Below, piece by piece: positions 18,267-25,989 of a stretch of DNA of 64,000 bases. The position numbers and the translations under genes were made by a program. The notes below the pieces were generated by a model. It had not been told where the DNA came from and ran no database searches. It saw only the letters and a list, made by a program, of their open reading frames with translations. The stretch's first letter is position 1. Each line of letters begins with the position of its first letter. The DNA is from Micromonospora sp. HM5-17 (GTDB lineage: Bacteria; Actinomycetota; Actinomycetes; Mycobacteriales; Micromonosporaceae), in assembly GCF_003762835.1 (NCBI RefSeq), contig NZ_RJWA01000001.1:930001-994000 (forward strand). Reading direction: 5' to 3'.

Positions 18267-19250
18267 ATGGGTGAGCACTCGACGGCAACCACGGGCCTGG
18301 GCCAGCGAGGGCGGCGAGACCGGATCGCCGGCGGGCTGCTCGGCGTGCACGCGGGCGACTCGCTCGGCGCGACCGCCGAGTTCATGTCCTGGGCCGAGAT
18401 CCACGCGATCTACCCGCAGGGGGTCAGGGAGATCATCGGCGGCGGCAAGCTCGGGTGGCCGGCCGGGCACGCCACCGACGACACGGACCTGACCCGTGCC
18501 GTACTGTTGGCGTACCTCTCGCCCGGCGGCGACGTGGTCCGAGCCGCGGCCGACAACATGGTGCGGTGGTGGCACGGCGACTGGCCGGGCCGGGAGCCGG
18601 GGAGCCGACCCCGCGACGCCGGCGGGGCGACCATCACCGGGCTGCGGCGGTACCAGCAGACCGAGGATCCGCGCCGTGCCGGGGCGGGGGAGGGCCAGGC
18701 CGGCAACGGTTCGCTGATGCGCTGCCTGCCGACCGCGCTGGCCGTCGCCGACCCGGAACGCCGGATCCGGGAGTCGATGGAGATTTCGGCGATCACCCAT
18801 GACGATCCGCGGTGCACCGTCTCCTGCGCCGCCTACAACGAGATCGCCGCCGCGCTGTTGGCGGGAGCGGCCCCGGAGGAGGCGGTGGGGGTGGGCCACC
18901 AGGTCGCCCTCCGGCTCGGCGGCGCCGACGTCGCGGACTCGATCGCGTACGGCCGGCGGCTGGACGTCGCCGAGGCCGCGACGACCGGCCGGAGCCTGCT
19001 CCCACACGGCGGCCGGGGTTTCGTACTCGATTCACTCAGCCTCGGCGTGGCGGCGCTGCTCGACCCGCGGCCCCTGCCCGAGGTGGTGATCGACGTCGCC
19101 CGGCTCGGCGGCGACACCGACACCAACGCCGCCATCGCGGGCGGGCTGCTCGGCATCCGGGACGGGCTCGCCGCCATACCGGAGCGCTGGCGCGCTGCGC
19201 TCCAGTTCACCGACGAGTTCCTTGCCGCGGCAGACGTGCTCGCCGGGTGA
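18267..19250 (+). CDS. ADP-ribosylglycohydrolase family protein
   Basis: This 327-aa hydrolase belongs to the DraG/ARH superfamily, which removes ADP-ribose from proteins or small molecules using two magnesium ions. The metal-binding motifs are clear: GVHAGDSLGATAEF near the N-terminus, ATDDTDLTRA (TDDTxxt, about residue 71) and GGDTDTNAAIAGGLLG (about residue 280). GNGSLMRCLPTAL is the family's G-sLMR-xP segment. Several in-frame starts exist between 18225 and 18267; I chose the ATG after ACAGG closest to the first conserved block. No partner ADP-ribosyltransferase is visible nearby. Confidence 0.9.
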   Translation: MGEHSTATTGLGQRGRRDRIAGGLLGVHAGDSLGATAEFMSWAEIHAIYPQGVREIIGGGKLGWPAGHATDDTDLTRAVLLAYLSPGGDVVRAAADNMVRWWHGDWPGREPGSRPRDAGGATITGLRRYQQTEDPRRAGAGEGQAGNGSLMRCLPTALAVADPERRIRESMEISAITHDDPRCTVSCAAYNEIAAALLAGAAPEEAVGVGHQVALRLGGADVADSIAYGRRLDVAEAATTGRSLLPHGGRGFVLDSLSLGVAALLDPRPLPEVVIDVARLGGDTDTNAAIAGGLLGIRDGLAAIPERWRAALQFTDEFLAAADVLAG

Positions 19251-19462
19251 TCCTCCCGCTGCCGTCCCGGCCTCCGGCCCCGGGTACGGCACGCGCCCGC
19301 TCCGGGAGCACCCGGCGCCGCGGCGCCGGGTGCGGGCGGTCGCAGCTGCGGCGGTCAGCGGCCGGGGTCGAGCACCTGATCCGGCAGATGCAGCTCGTCC
19401 CGGAGTGCCCGCCGGCCCGCGTCGGTGACCGTGACCGCCCGTCCGGTGCCGATCCGGACGAT

Positions 19463-20176
19463 TCAGCCCGCCTCGAAGGCGTGCCGGCATAATCCGGCGC
19501 CGACCGTGCCGCCGAGATGCGGCCGGCGCTCGGTCCAGTCCAGGCACGAGCGGACCGGCGGTCGCCGCGAGGCCGGGGGTGGCTCCGTGGCGACGCCGAG
19601 GCGGGCCAGCCACGCCACGCCCCGGTCGGTCAGGCTCAACCCGTGGGCCCAGGTGAGGAACCCCTGCGCGGTCATCGCGTCGGTGATCGCCACCCCGAGC
19701 ACCCCGGCCAGGTGGTCGTAGCAGGTCCGGGCCCGGGCCAGCGCCCGGCGCCGGTTGGCGGTCGACAGCGACCGGACCGGCATGGTCTCGGCGGGTACGG
19801 CGGCGGTCAGCGTCTCGATCAGCTCGGCGATCTCGGGGCCGGCCAACCGCAGGTAACGATGCCGGCCCTGGCGTTCCTCGACCAGCAGCCCGCCGTCGAC
19901 CAACCGGTGCAGGTGGGCGGTCGCGGTCGACGGCGCCACTCCGGCGTGTTGGGCCAGTTCGACCGCCGTCCAGGCACGGCCGTCGAGCAGCGCCAGGCAG
20001 AACGCCGCCCGGGTGCGGTCGGCGAGCAGGCCGGCGAGCGCGGCCAGCCCGGCGGCGTACTCCGGCGCCGGGCGGCCGGCGCGCCGACCGTGGCCGGCGT
20101 ACGCGGCGGGTCCGGCGGGGATCCGGCTGCTCGGCATGGCGACGCTGCCGGTCGTCGTCGCAGTGCTGCCTGTCAT
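19463..20176 (-). CDS. ArsR-type winged-helix regulator truncated by in-frame TGA
   Basis: This 237-aa transcription regulator has an ArsR-like winged-helix domain at about residues 43-110 (LLADRTRAAFCLALLDGRAWT, then VELAQHAGVAPSTATAHLHRLVDGGLLV). A helical C-terminal part follows. The reading frame stops at TGA (19463-19465) right after CRHAFEAG. The same frame then continues without break for 35 codons of good sequence (IVRIGTGRAVTVTDAGRRAL...LDPGR) to a second TGA at 19355-19357. One base change (TGG to TGA) or a sequencing error would explain this; the missing tail is an extra winged-helix-like segment. It is divergent from the flavin reductase gene, which it probably regulates. Confidence 0.8.
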   Translation of the reverse strand: MTGSTATTTGSVAMPSSRIPAGPAAYAGHGRRAGRPAPEYAAGLAALAGLLADRTRAAFCLALLDGRAWTAVELAQHAGVAPSTATAHLHRLVDGGLLVEERQGRHRYLRLAGPEIAELIETLTAAVPAETMPVRSLSTANRRRALARARTCYDHLAGVLGVAITDAMTAQGFLTWAHGLSLTDRGVAWLARLGVATEPPPASRRPPVRSCLDWTERRPHLGGTVGAGLCRHAFEAG

Positions 20177-20241
20177 CGTGGCAATGGTGCCCGGCGGAAA
20201 CTTCGGCCGGCAACGAACCGTCGGGTGGCTACCGTCACCGC

Positions 20242-20922
20242 ATGAGCACCGTGAGCAGCGACAATCCGTCCTCGGCGGCCGCCGCCCGCCACCTGACCAT
20301 CCGGCCCCGGATCCTGTACTTCGGCACTCCGGTGGTGTTGGTCAGCACCGAGAACGACGACGGAAGCGCCAACCTCGCCCCGATCTCCTCGACCTGGGCG
20401 CTCGGGCAGACCGTCGTACTCGGGCTCGGGTCGGAGGGTCAGACGGCGTGGAACCTGTGCGCGCGACCCGAGCTGGTGATCAACCTGCCCGCGTCGCGAC
20501 AGTGGCGGGCGGTGGAGCGCCTGGCTCCGCTGACCGGGCGGTATCCGGTGCCGGAGCACAAGCGGGCCGTCTTCCGGTACGAGCCGGCCAAGTTCGCCGC
20601 CGCCGGGCTCCACCCCGAGCCGTCCGAGCTGGTCAGGCCGCCCCGGGTCGCCGAGTGCCCGATCCAGCTGGAGTGTCACGCGGTGGCGGTCCGGCCGGCC
20701 GCTGCCGGCGGGTTCGTCATCGTCGAGGCAGAGGTACGGCGGGTCCACGCCGATCCGCGGATCGTGGTTCCCGGTACGCAGCACATCGACCCGGCGGCCT
20801 GGAACCCGCTGATCTACAACTTCCGGCACTACTTCGGCCTCGGTCCGGAACTCGGGCAGAGCTTCCGCACCGAGACGCCACGGTCGACCGAGGTGCTCAG
20901 CGGACCCGCTCGTACTCGGTGA
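20242..20922 (+). CDS. flavin reductase family protein
   Basis: This 226-aa protein has the FMN-binding split-barrel fold of flavin reductase-like proteins. Typical phrases are PVVLVSTENDDGSANLAPISSTWALG near residues 30-55 and ELVINLPASRQW. Related proteins bind FMN and either supply reduced flavin to monooxygenases or act as oxidoreductases. The ATG lies six bases after TACCGT (20230-20235), a -10-like hexamer, so the mRNA is probably leaderless. It is divergent from the ArsR-type regulator, 65 bases away, an arrangement typical of a regulator/target pair. Its last 26 bases overlap the 3' end of the convergent Hsp70-like gene. Confidence 0.85.
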   Translation: MSTVSSDNPSSAAAARHLTIRPRILYFGTPVVLVSTENDDGSANLAPISSTWALGQTVVLGLGSEGQTAWNLCARPELVINLPASRQWRAVERLAPLTGRYPVPEHKRAVFRYEPAKFAAAGLHPEPSELVRPPRVAECPIQLECHAVAVRPAAAGGFVIVEAEVRRVHADPRIVVPGTQHIDPAAWNPLIYNFRHYFGLGPELGQSFRTETPRSTEVLSGPARTR

Positions 20923-22939
20923 CGCCGTTGCCGAAGATCCGCATCGTGTCGCCGTCGCAGATGTACTCGATCGGTTCCAGCAGCAGTTGCAGCGGTTCCC
21001 GGTTGTTGCGGCTGCTGCCGCGGTAGAGGTCCATCGTCCCCTTGGCCCGGACGCCGCTGATGTACTCGAATCCGTCGCGGTGGTAGACGTTCGCCGTGGC
21101 GGTGCCCCGGATCCGGGAGCGCCACCGTACGCCGCCTACCGTGGAATACGAGTCCGTGCTCTTGTCGAAGTCGAGTTTGACCTTGCCGTCCGGGGTGTAG
21201 GTCTGGACGACCCCTTTCCTGCCGGTGAACTGCACCTTGCGGCCGTCGATGTAGTTGAAGGACTGCTGCGCGACCGACCGCCAGGTGCCGATCATGCAGC
21301 TGTCGACGCCGTTGACACTCGTCGGGGTGGGGGTCGGGGTCGGTGACGGGCTGACGTTGCCGAGCGTCGCCCCGCTCGGTCCCTCGCCCGGCGACCCCGC
21401 CAGGTTTCCACGGTCGCCGCCCTGGGCGCTGACAACCACGGCCGTCGCGACGATCAGGCCGAGTACCCCGATCGCCGCCCCGGCCACACTCGCCATCCGG
21501 CTCCATCGGGACCACCAGGCGGCGAGGCGGGCCGCTGAGCGGCTTCCGGCCGCGGCCGGCCGGCCGCCCGCCGCGTCGGTCGCGACCCCGCCCGCAGGCT
21601 CCGTGCCGTCCACGGTCCCGCCCGCGGTCCCCATGCCGTTCGGGACGCCGGCGGTCCCGGCGCCGTCGGTGGGTCCCACACCGGCCCCGGCGGCTCCCGT
21701 CGGTCCCGACACCCCGGGCGCCGTCGGCGCCCCGGCCAGGGCCCGGGCCGTCGCGGGGGCGACCGCCGTGGTCGGCCGTTCGACGGTCGTGGCGGTCGCC
21801 GCGGCCGAGCCCGGCGTCGTCGCCTCCGCCGGCGTCGTCGACGTCACCGGCACCGGTACCGGTGCGACGCCGGTCTCCGGCACCCGGAGGCTGCCCTCGG
21901 CCACCACCAGCTCCGGCTGGTCGACGACGCTCGGGGCGAGCCCGAACTCGCGGTGCAGCGCGGTGGCGACCGCCGGCATCCGGCTGGCGCCGCCGACGAG
22001 GAGGATGGCGGCGAGCGAGTCCGGGGTGCCGGCCCGATCCAGCACCCCGCGGGCCACCCGCACGGTCCGGTCCAGCACCGGCGCGGCGACCTGCTCCAAC
22101 TCCTCTCGTCCCAGCGGCACGTCAAGGTCGAACAGCGGTACGTGGACCATCGTCCGGCTGGCCCGGCTCAGCATCTCCTTGCCGGCCCGTACGTTCGTCC
22201 ACAGTTGCTGGTTCGCCCGCCGGTCGCCCGGGGTGGCCGGAGCGGTGAGTCGCTGCCAGAGCGCGGCGTCGCGGACTCCGACACTCTCGCCGAGCCGGCT
22301 GACGACGGCCGCGTCGATGTCGAGCCCGCCATGGTCGGCCAGTCCCTCGGTCGCCAACACCTCGAACCCGGCCTCGGTGCGGCGTACCACGGTCACGTCG
22401 AAGGCGCCGGCGCCGAGGTCGTAGACGAGGGCGGACCCGCCGACCGGCAGTCGTCGCCCGGCTACCTCGACGAAGTAGTGCGTGGCGGCGACCGGTTCGG
22501 GTACGAGGCGTACGCTCGGCAGCACCCGTCGGGCGGCGGCCAGCAGCGTCGCGCGACGTCGCGCGCCCCAGGCGGCCGGGCAGGTCAGCACCGCCTCGGT
22601 GACCGGTTGGTCGGTGATCAACCGGACCTCGGCGACGACCCGGCCGAGCGGCGCCCCGAAGAGCTCGCTCACGCTGATCTCGCGGCCGCCGAGCAACACC
22701 GTGCCGTCGTCCACACACCGTTTCGGGTACGGCTCGAGGGACTCCGGAAAGGACAGCCCGGTGTGCAGGGCGTCCTGGCCGACGAGGAGTCGGTTCCCGG
22801 TCTCCGCGCAGACCGCGGAGCGCAGCAGCGGGGATCCGTCGAACAACACCGGACGGGGCTCCCGGCCGGGAAGAGCCAGCACGGCCACGGTGTGGTACGT
22901 GCCGAGGTCGATGCCGAGTCTCGCGCCTGCGCCGCCCAC
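20897..22939 (-). CDS. membrane-anchored Hsp70-like ATPase with beta-rich ectodomain
   Basis: This 680-aa paralogue of the protein at 4419-7142 has an Hsp70-type nucleotide-binding domain: GIDLGTYHT (about residue 9), VYDLGAGAFD (about 170, with Ala where Thr is usual) and LLVGGASRMP (about 314). A Thr/Ala/Gly/Pro-rich linker (about 350-470), one membrane helix (about 481-503) and an ectodomain of about 130 residues follow. The ectodomain starts CMIGTWRS and contains repeated beta-strand patterns and two cysteines, so it is lipocalin-like and unrelated to the ectodomain of the first paralogue. There is no substrate-binding domain. The GTG is six bases after TACCGT on the minus strand, again a leaderless arrangement. 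Its 3' end overlaps the flavin reductase gene tail to tail. Confidence 0.85.
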   Translation of the reverse strand: MGGAGARLGIDLGTYHTVAVLALPGREPRPVLFDGSPLLRSAVCAETGNRLLVGQDALHTGLSFPESLEPYPKRCVDDGTVLLGGREISVSELFGAPLGRVVAEVRLITDQPVTEAVLTCPAAWGARRRATLLAAARRVLPSVRLVPEPVAATHYFVEVAGRRLPVGGSALVYDLGAGAFDVTVVRRTEAGFEVLATEGLADHGGLDIDAAVVSRLGESVGVRDAALWQRLTAPATPGDRRANQQLWTNVRAGKEMLSRASRTMVHVPLFDLDVPLGREELEQVAAPVLDRTVRVARGVLDRAGTPDSLAAILLVGGASRMPAVATALHREFGLAPSVVDQPELVVAEGSLRVPETGVAPVPVPVTSTTPAEATTPGSAAATATTVERPTTAVAPATARALAGAPTAPGVSGPTGAAGAGVGPTDGAGTAGVPNGMGTAGGTVDGTEPAGGVATDAAGGRPAAAGSRSAARLAAWWSRWSRMASVAGAAIGVLGLIVATAVVVSAQGGDRGNLAGSPGEGPSGATLGNVSPSPTPTPTPTSVNGVDSCMIGTWRSVAQQSFNYIDGRKVQFTGRKGVVQTYTPDGKVKLDFDKSTDSYSTVGGVRWRSRIRGTATANVYHRDGFEYISGVRAKGTMDLYRGSSRNNREPLQLLLEPIEYICDGDTMRIFGNGVTEYERVR

Positions 22940-23135
22940 GCCATCACGGTACGGGAGGCCCGCCCGTCCGGGCCGTACCGCGTACGGGCGGAGCGTCCAC
23001 GGTGAGGTGATCCACGCATGGAAATGCCTGGTGTGTCGCGGCGACGGCTCTGGCGACGGCCCGGACCTGCTCGTCGCCGACGTGCCGGGACGCCGCGTGG
23101 GCGTGCGGCGGCCGGTCCCCGGGTCGGGAAGACGG

Positions 23136-23173
23136 CGCGGGCCCGGCCGAGGGGGGAAGCGGCTGGGCCCGCG
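23136..23173 (-). terminator. terminator downstream of hsp20
   Basis: CGCGGGCCCGGCCG (23136-23149) pairs with 23160-23173 over 14 positions with one G-U-compatible mismatch, around a 10-nt loop. It lies 47 bases after the hsp20 stop and before the Hsp70-like gene on the same strand, so it should separate the two transcripts. Confidence 0.6.
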
Positions 23174-23219
23174 GGCTCAACGGTGTTCGGTGATGAATCT
23201 GTCGTTCGTGCGCGGTGGC

Positions 23220-23720
23220 TCAGGCGGCCTTCGCCTCGGCCGTACCGTCACCCGACTCCAGCGTCGGGGCGGTCGTCGTGCCGGAGGTGATGGCGATCCG
23301 CCGGGCTCCGGTGCCCGCGTACGCGCCGGCCACCCGGACCTGCAGCACGCCCGCGTCGTACGAGGCGCTGACCGCGTCCGCCGTGACGTGCGACGGCAGC
23401 CGGAACGACCGGTGGAACGAGCCGTACCGGACCTCGCGCAGGCTGCGACCGTCCCGATCCTCGGCCCGCTCGTCGCGGCGCTCACCGCGGACAACCAGCT
23501 GGTCACGGTCGACCTCGACCGTCACGTCCTTCTCCACGTCCAGGCCGGGAAGCTCGAGCCGGACCACCGCGTCGTCGCCATCCCGGACGATCTCGGCGGC
23601 CGGAGTGAAGCCGGTCGGCCGGGTGGTCGGCCAGGTCGTGACGGTGCCGAAGGCCTCGCGGATCAGCGCGTCGAACTCCGCGAACGGGTCGCGCCGGGTC
23701 CACAGCGACAGAGTGCTCAT
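23220..23720 (-). CDS. Hsp20/alpha-crystallin small heat-shock protein
   Basis: This 166-aa holdase chaperone begins MSTLSLWTRRDPFAEFDALIR. It carries the alpha-crystallin domain at about residues 42-140 (VVRLELPGLDVEKDVTVEVD, LVVRGERRDE, RSFRLPSHVTADAVSASYDAGVLQVRV), including the conserved A-x-x-x-n-G-v-L segment. It should oligomerise and bind unfolding proteins in the cytoplasm. The ATG follows GGGAGA. A nearly perfect HspR-type inverted repeat 57 bases upstream predicts heat-shock repression by HspR. It is encoded upstream of the Hsp70-like gene but is separated from it by a terminator-like hairpin. Confidence 0.93.
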   Translation of the reverse strand: MSTLSLWTRRDPFAEFDALIREAFGTVTTWPTTRPTGFTPAAEIVRDGDDAVVRLELPGLDVEKDVTVEVDRDQLVVRGERRDERAEDRDGRSLREVRYGSFHRSFRLPSHVTADAVSASYDAGVLQVRVAGAYAGTGARRIAITSGTTTAPTLESGDGTAEAKAA

Positions 23721-23776
23721 GGTGCATCTCCCTCAGTTGCCATCTGACCGGTTGTCTCGACCGGCATCCATGACAA

Positions 23777-23797
23777 CTTGAGCCGACCCGACTCAAT
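23777..23797. promoter_or_regulatory. HAIR-type HspR operator
   Basis: CTTGAGC-N7-ACTCAAT matches the HspR-associated inverted repeat (CTTGAGT-N7-ACTCAAG) at 12 of 14 positions, with the correct seven-base spacer. It lies 57-77 bases upstream of hsp20, overlapping its likely -35 region. Control of hsp20-type genes by HspR is established in other actinomycetes. Confidence 0.8.
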
Positions 23798-23826
23798 TCC
23801 CGGCTGTGGTCCGGTTCACAGGGTGG

Positions 23827-24741
23827 CTAGGAGGGGCTCTCCGCCGCGTCCCGGGCCGCCTCCTCCGTCGCCGGCCGGGTCCGGAGGAACGCCTCGATCC
23901 CGTCCAGCACCCGGGGAAGTCCGAACTCGAAGGAACGGGCCGGATCGGTGGCGGCCCGGTACTCGGCCCCGGCCACCTCGCCGACCCGGGCCGCCACCGG
24001 GAACCGCGCCACGTCGAAGACCTGCTCCAGCAGGGGGGCGTACGCGTACCACCACTGCTCGTCGGTCATGCCGGTACGCTGCTCGGCCTGGTCCGCCTCC
24101 ACCGCGGCGCGGGCCGCCCCGTGCACGTAGTCGCCGAGCAGGGTGACGACGAGGTCCATCTCGATCTCGGTGAGGCCGAGCCCGTCGACCGCGGCGAGTT
24201 CCTGGTTCCACCGGGCCATCAGGTTGGGCCCGAGCACCGGGCGGCTGGTCGCGACCTGGAGCAGCCAGGGGTGACGTCGGTAGCGGGCGTAGTTCTGCCG
24301 GGCCAGCCGTTCGAGCCGGGTCCGCCAGTCCTCTGCGCCGGTCACCTTCCCGCCGGAGGCCCTCCCGCCGGCCCCCGCCTCCGTGGCTCTCGTCTCCTCG
24401 GCCGCCGTCTCTCCGGCTGTCGTCCGGCGGTCGGTGGCTCGGGCTCCCGCCGTGGTCGGCTCGGGCTCCTCGCCGTACACCGTGTCGAGCATGAGGTCGA
24501 GCAGTTCCGCCTTGCCGGGGACGTACGTGTAGAGGGACATCGCGGTGACCCCGAGCTGGTCGGCGACCCGCCGCATGGAGAGACCGGTGAGCCCCTCCGC
24601 GTCGGCGATCTCGATTGCGGCCCGGGCGATCTGCGCCACGGTCAGCCTCGGCTTCGGTCCGCGCCGGGGCCGTTCGGGGCCGCCCCAGAGCAGTTCCATG
24701 CTCCGCTTCGGGTCGCCGGTGCCGCTGTACTCCGTCGTCAC
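23827..24741 (-). CDS. TetR/AcrR family regulator
   Basis: This 304-aa repressor-type protein has an N-terminal TetR helix-turn-helix at about residues 35-80 (LTVAQIARAAIEIADAEGLTGLSMRRVADQLGVTAMSLYTYVPGKAELLDLML). It has a TetR_C-like ligand domain to the end, interrupted by a low-complexity Ala/Thr/Arg insert near residues 95-135. The GTG start follows CGGGAGAA; the longer in-frame ORF upstream runs through the operator and is less likely. It is divergent from the alpha/beta hydrolase gene, and the shared 267-base region contains a good palindrome, so it probably regulates both. Confidence 0.9.
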   Translation of the reverse strand: MTTEYSGTGDPKRSMELLWGGPERPRRGPKPRLTVAQIARAAIEIADAEGLTGLSMRRVADQLGVTAMSLYTYVPGKAELLDLMLDTVYGEEPEPTTAGARATDRRTTAGETAAEETRATEAGAGGRASGGKVTGAEDWRTRLERLARQNYARYRRHPWLLQVATSRPVLGPNLMARWNQELAAVDGLGLTEIEMDLVVTLLGDYVHGAARAAVEADQAEQRTGMTDEQWWYAYAPLLEQVFDVARFPVAARVGEVAGAEYRAATDPARSFEFGLPRVLDGIEAFLRTRPATEEAARDAAESPS

Positions 24742-24810
24742 GCCGTCATTCTCCCGACCGCCCCGAAATCGGCCGGTCCGCCGTCCGATGGGCCGCGCCG
24801 CCGCGGACAT

Positions 24811-24833
24811 AACTCTGTACATCGTACGCGGTT
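24811..24833. promoter_or_regulatory. candidate TetR operator, AAC-N3-GTAC-ATC-GTAC-N3-GTT
   Basis: The arms AACTCTGTAC (24811-24820) and GTACGCGGTT (24824-24833) are inverted with seven of ten positions matching. They lie between the divergent TetR and hydrolase genes. TGTAC/GTACA half-sites are common for actinomycete TetR proteins of this type; the pairing is inference. Confidence 0.6.
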
Positions 24834-25008
24834 AATCGTCGCCGGGTGCCCGCGCGTCGGGCGAGATGTCGCCGCTCGTCCCAGTGGCGGATCACGCCGG
24901 TCACGAGCGTGGCGGCGCGGATTGGTGCCGCCGGGGCGGGGTATCCGCCCGACAGTCCAGGCTCGTCACGACGGCCCAACCGGCCGCTACCGCTCGGAAG
25001 AGGACATC

Positions 25009-25854
25009 ATGCCCCTCATCCCCGCCGAACCCACCCCGCCCGACAGCATCGTGCTGATCCACGGGATGTGGCTGACGCCGCGCAGCTGGGAGCAGTGGGC
25101 GGACCGTTACCGGCATGCCGGGTTCCGGGTCCTCACCCCGGCCTGGCCCGGGATGGAGGAGGAGGTCGAGGAGGTACGGCGCGATCCGGCCGCGCTCGCC
25201 GACCTGAACATTACCCAAATCGTCGACCACTACGAGGGGATCGTCCGGAGCCTGGACAAGCCACCCATCATCATGGGCCACTGCTTCGGGGGTGCCTTCA
25301 CCCAGCTGCTGCTCGACCGAGGGCTCGGCGCGGCGGGGGTGGCCATCGACACCGCCCCGATCAAGGGCGTGCTGCCGTTGCCGATGTCGACGGTGAAGGC
25401 GAGCCTCCCGGTACTCCGCAACCCGATCAACCGGCACCGGGCCGTGCCGCTGCCGTTCGACCAGTTCCACCACCGGTTCACCAACACCATGTCCCGGGAC
25501 GAGGCCGAGCGGATCTACCACCGGTACGCCGTACCGGCCGCCGGCAACGTGCTGTTCGAGGCCGCGCTGGCGAACCTCAACCCGCGTACGGCGCTGCGGG
25601 TCGACTTCGGCAACGATCGGCGGGCACCGCTGCTGCTGATCGCCGACGGCGCGGACCGGGTCGCGCCACCGGCGATCAGCAAGGCGACCGCCGGCCGGTA
25701 CCGGAAGTCGACCGCGATCACCGGCTACAAGGAGTTCCCCGGCCGGCCGCACTACACCCTGGGGCAGGCCGGCTGGGAAGAGGTGGCCGACTACGCGCTC
25801 ACCTGGGCATGCCAGGCCGCGAAGTCCCGCCGACCACTGCCGAGCAACCCCTGA
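25009..25854 (+). CDS. alpha/beta hydrolase with Cys at the nucleophile position
   Basis: This 281-aa alpha/beta hydrolase has the oxyanion-hole motif near residues 17-22 (LIHGMW), the nucleophile elbow GHCFGG (about residue 92), an acid in LLIADGADRV (about 207) and a His in FPGRPHYTL (about 247). The elbow has Cys instead of the usual Ser, as in dienelactone hydrolases. Substitution of the nucleophile usually changes the substrate range. The ATG follows GGAAGAGG. The gene is divergent from a TetR regulator with a shared operator, so it is probably an inducible detoxification or catabolic enzyme. Proteins of this kind are common in actinomycetes and have no assigned substrate. Confidence 0.85.
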   Translation: MPLIPAEPTPPDSIVLIHGMWLTPRSWEQWADRYRHAGFRVLTPAWPGMEEEVEEVRRDPAALADLNITQIVDHYEGIVRSLDKPPIIMGHCFGGAFTQLLLDRGLGAAGVAIDTAPIKGVLPLPMSTVKASLPVLRNPINRHRAVPLPFDQFHHRFTNTMSRDEAERIYHRYAVPAAGNVLFEAALANLNPRTALRVDFGNDRRAPLLLIADGADRVAPPAISKATAGRYRKSTAITGYKEFPGRPHYTLGQAGWEEVADYALTWACQAAKSRRPLPSNP

Positions 25855-25931
25855 CGCCCGCCAGTGGCCGGGCGGTCCCCGACCCCCGTCAGCGGTCGGG
25901 CGAGCAGCCCCTGACGCCGGTCAGTGGCCGG
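25841..25931. repeat. imperfect direct repeat, 60-base period
   Basis: A 31-base unit at 25841-25871 recurs at 25901-25931 with 28 identical positions, and a diverged half copy lies between them. The first copy contains the stop codon of the hydrolase gene. It fills the gap between convergent genes. Confidence 0.7.
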
Positions 25932-25989
25932 CGGGCGAGCAGTCCACCGGCGGGCGGCTGACGCTGGTGCCGGATCGCGAGACCGGGCC

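Noticed and set aside
19463-19465. TGA in the ArsR-type gene as a selenocysteine codon.
   Set aside because: No redox motif, selenocysteine insertion structure or Sec machinery is visible, and the expected residue is Trp. Mutation or error is simpler.
25841-25931. The 60-base period repeats considered as a CRISPR array.
   Set aside because: There are only two full copies, they are imperfect, the first overlaps a stop codon and no cas gene is present.
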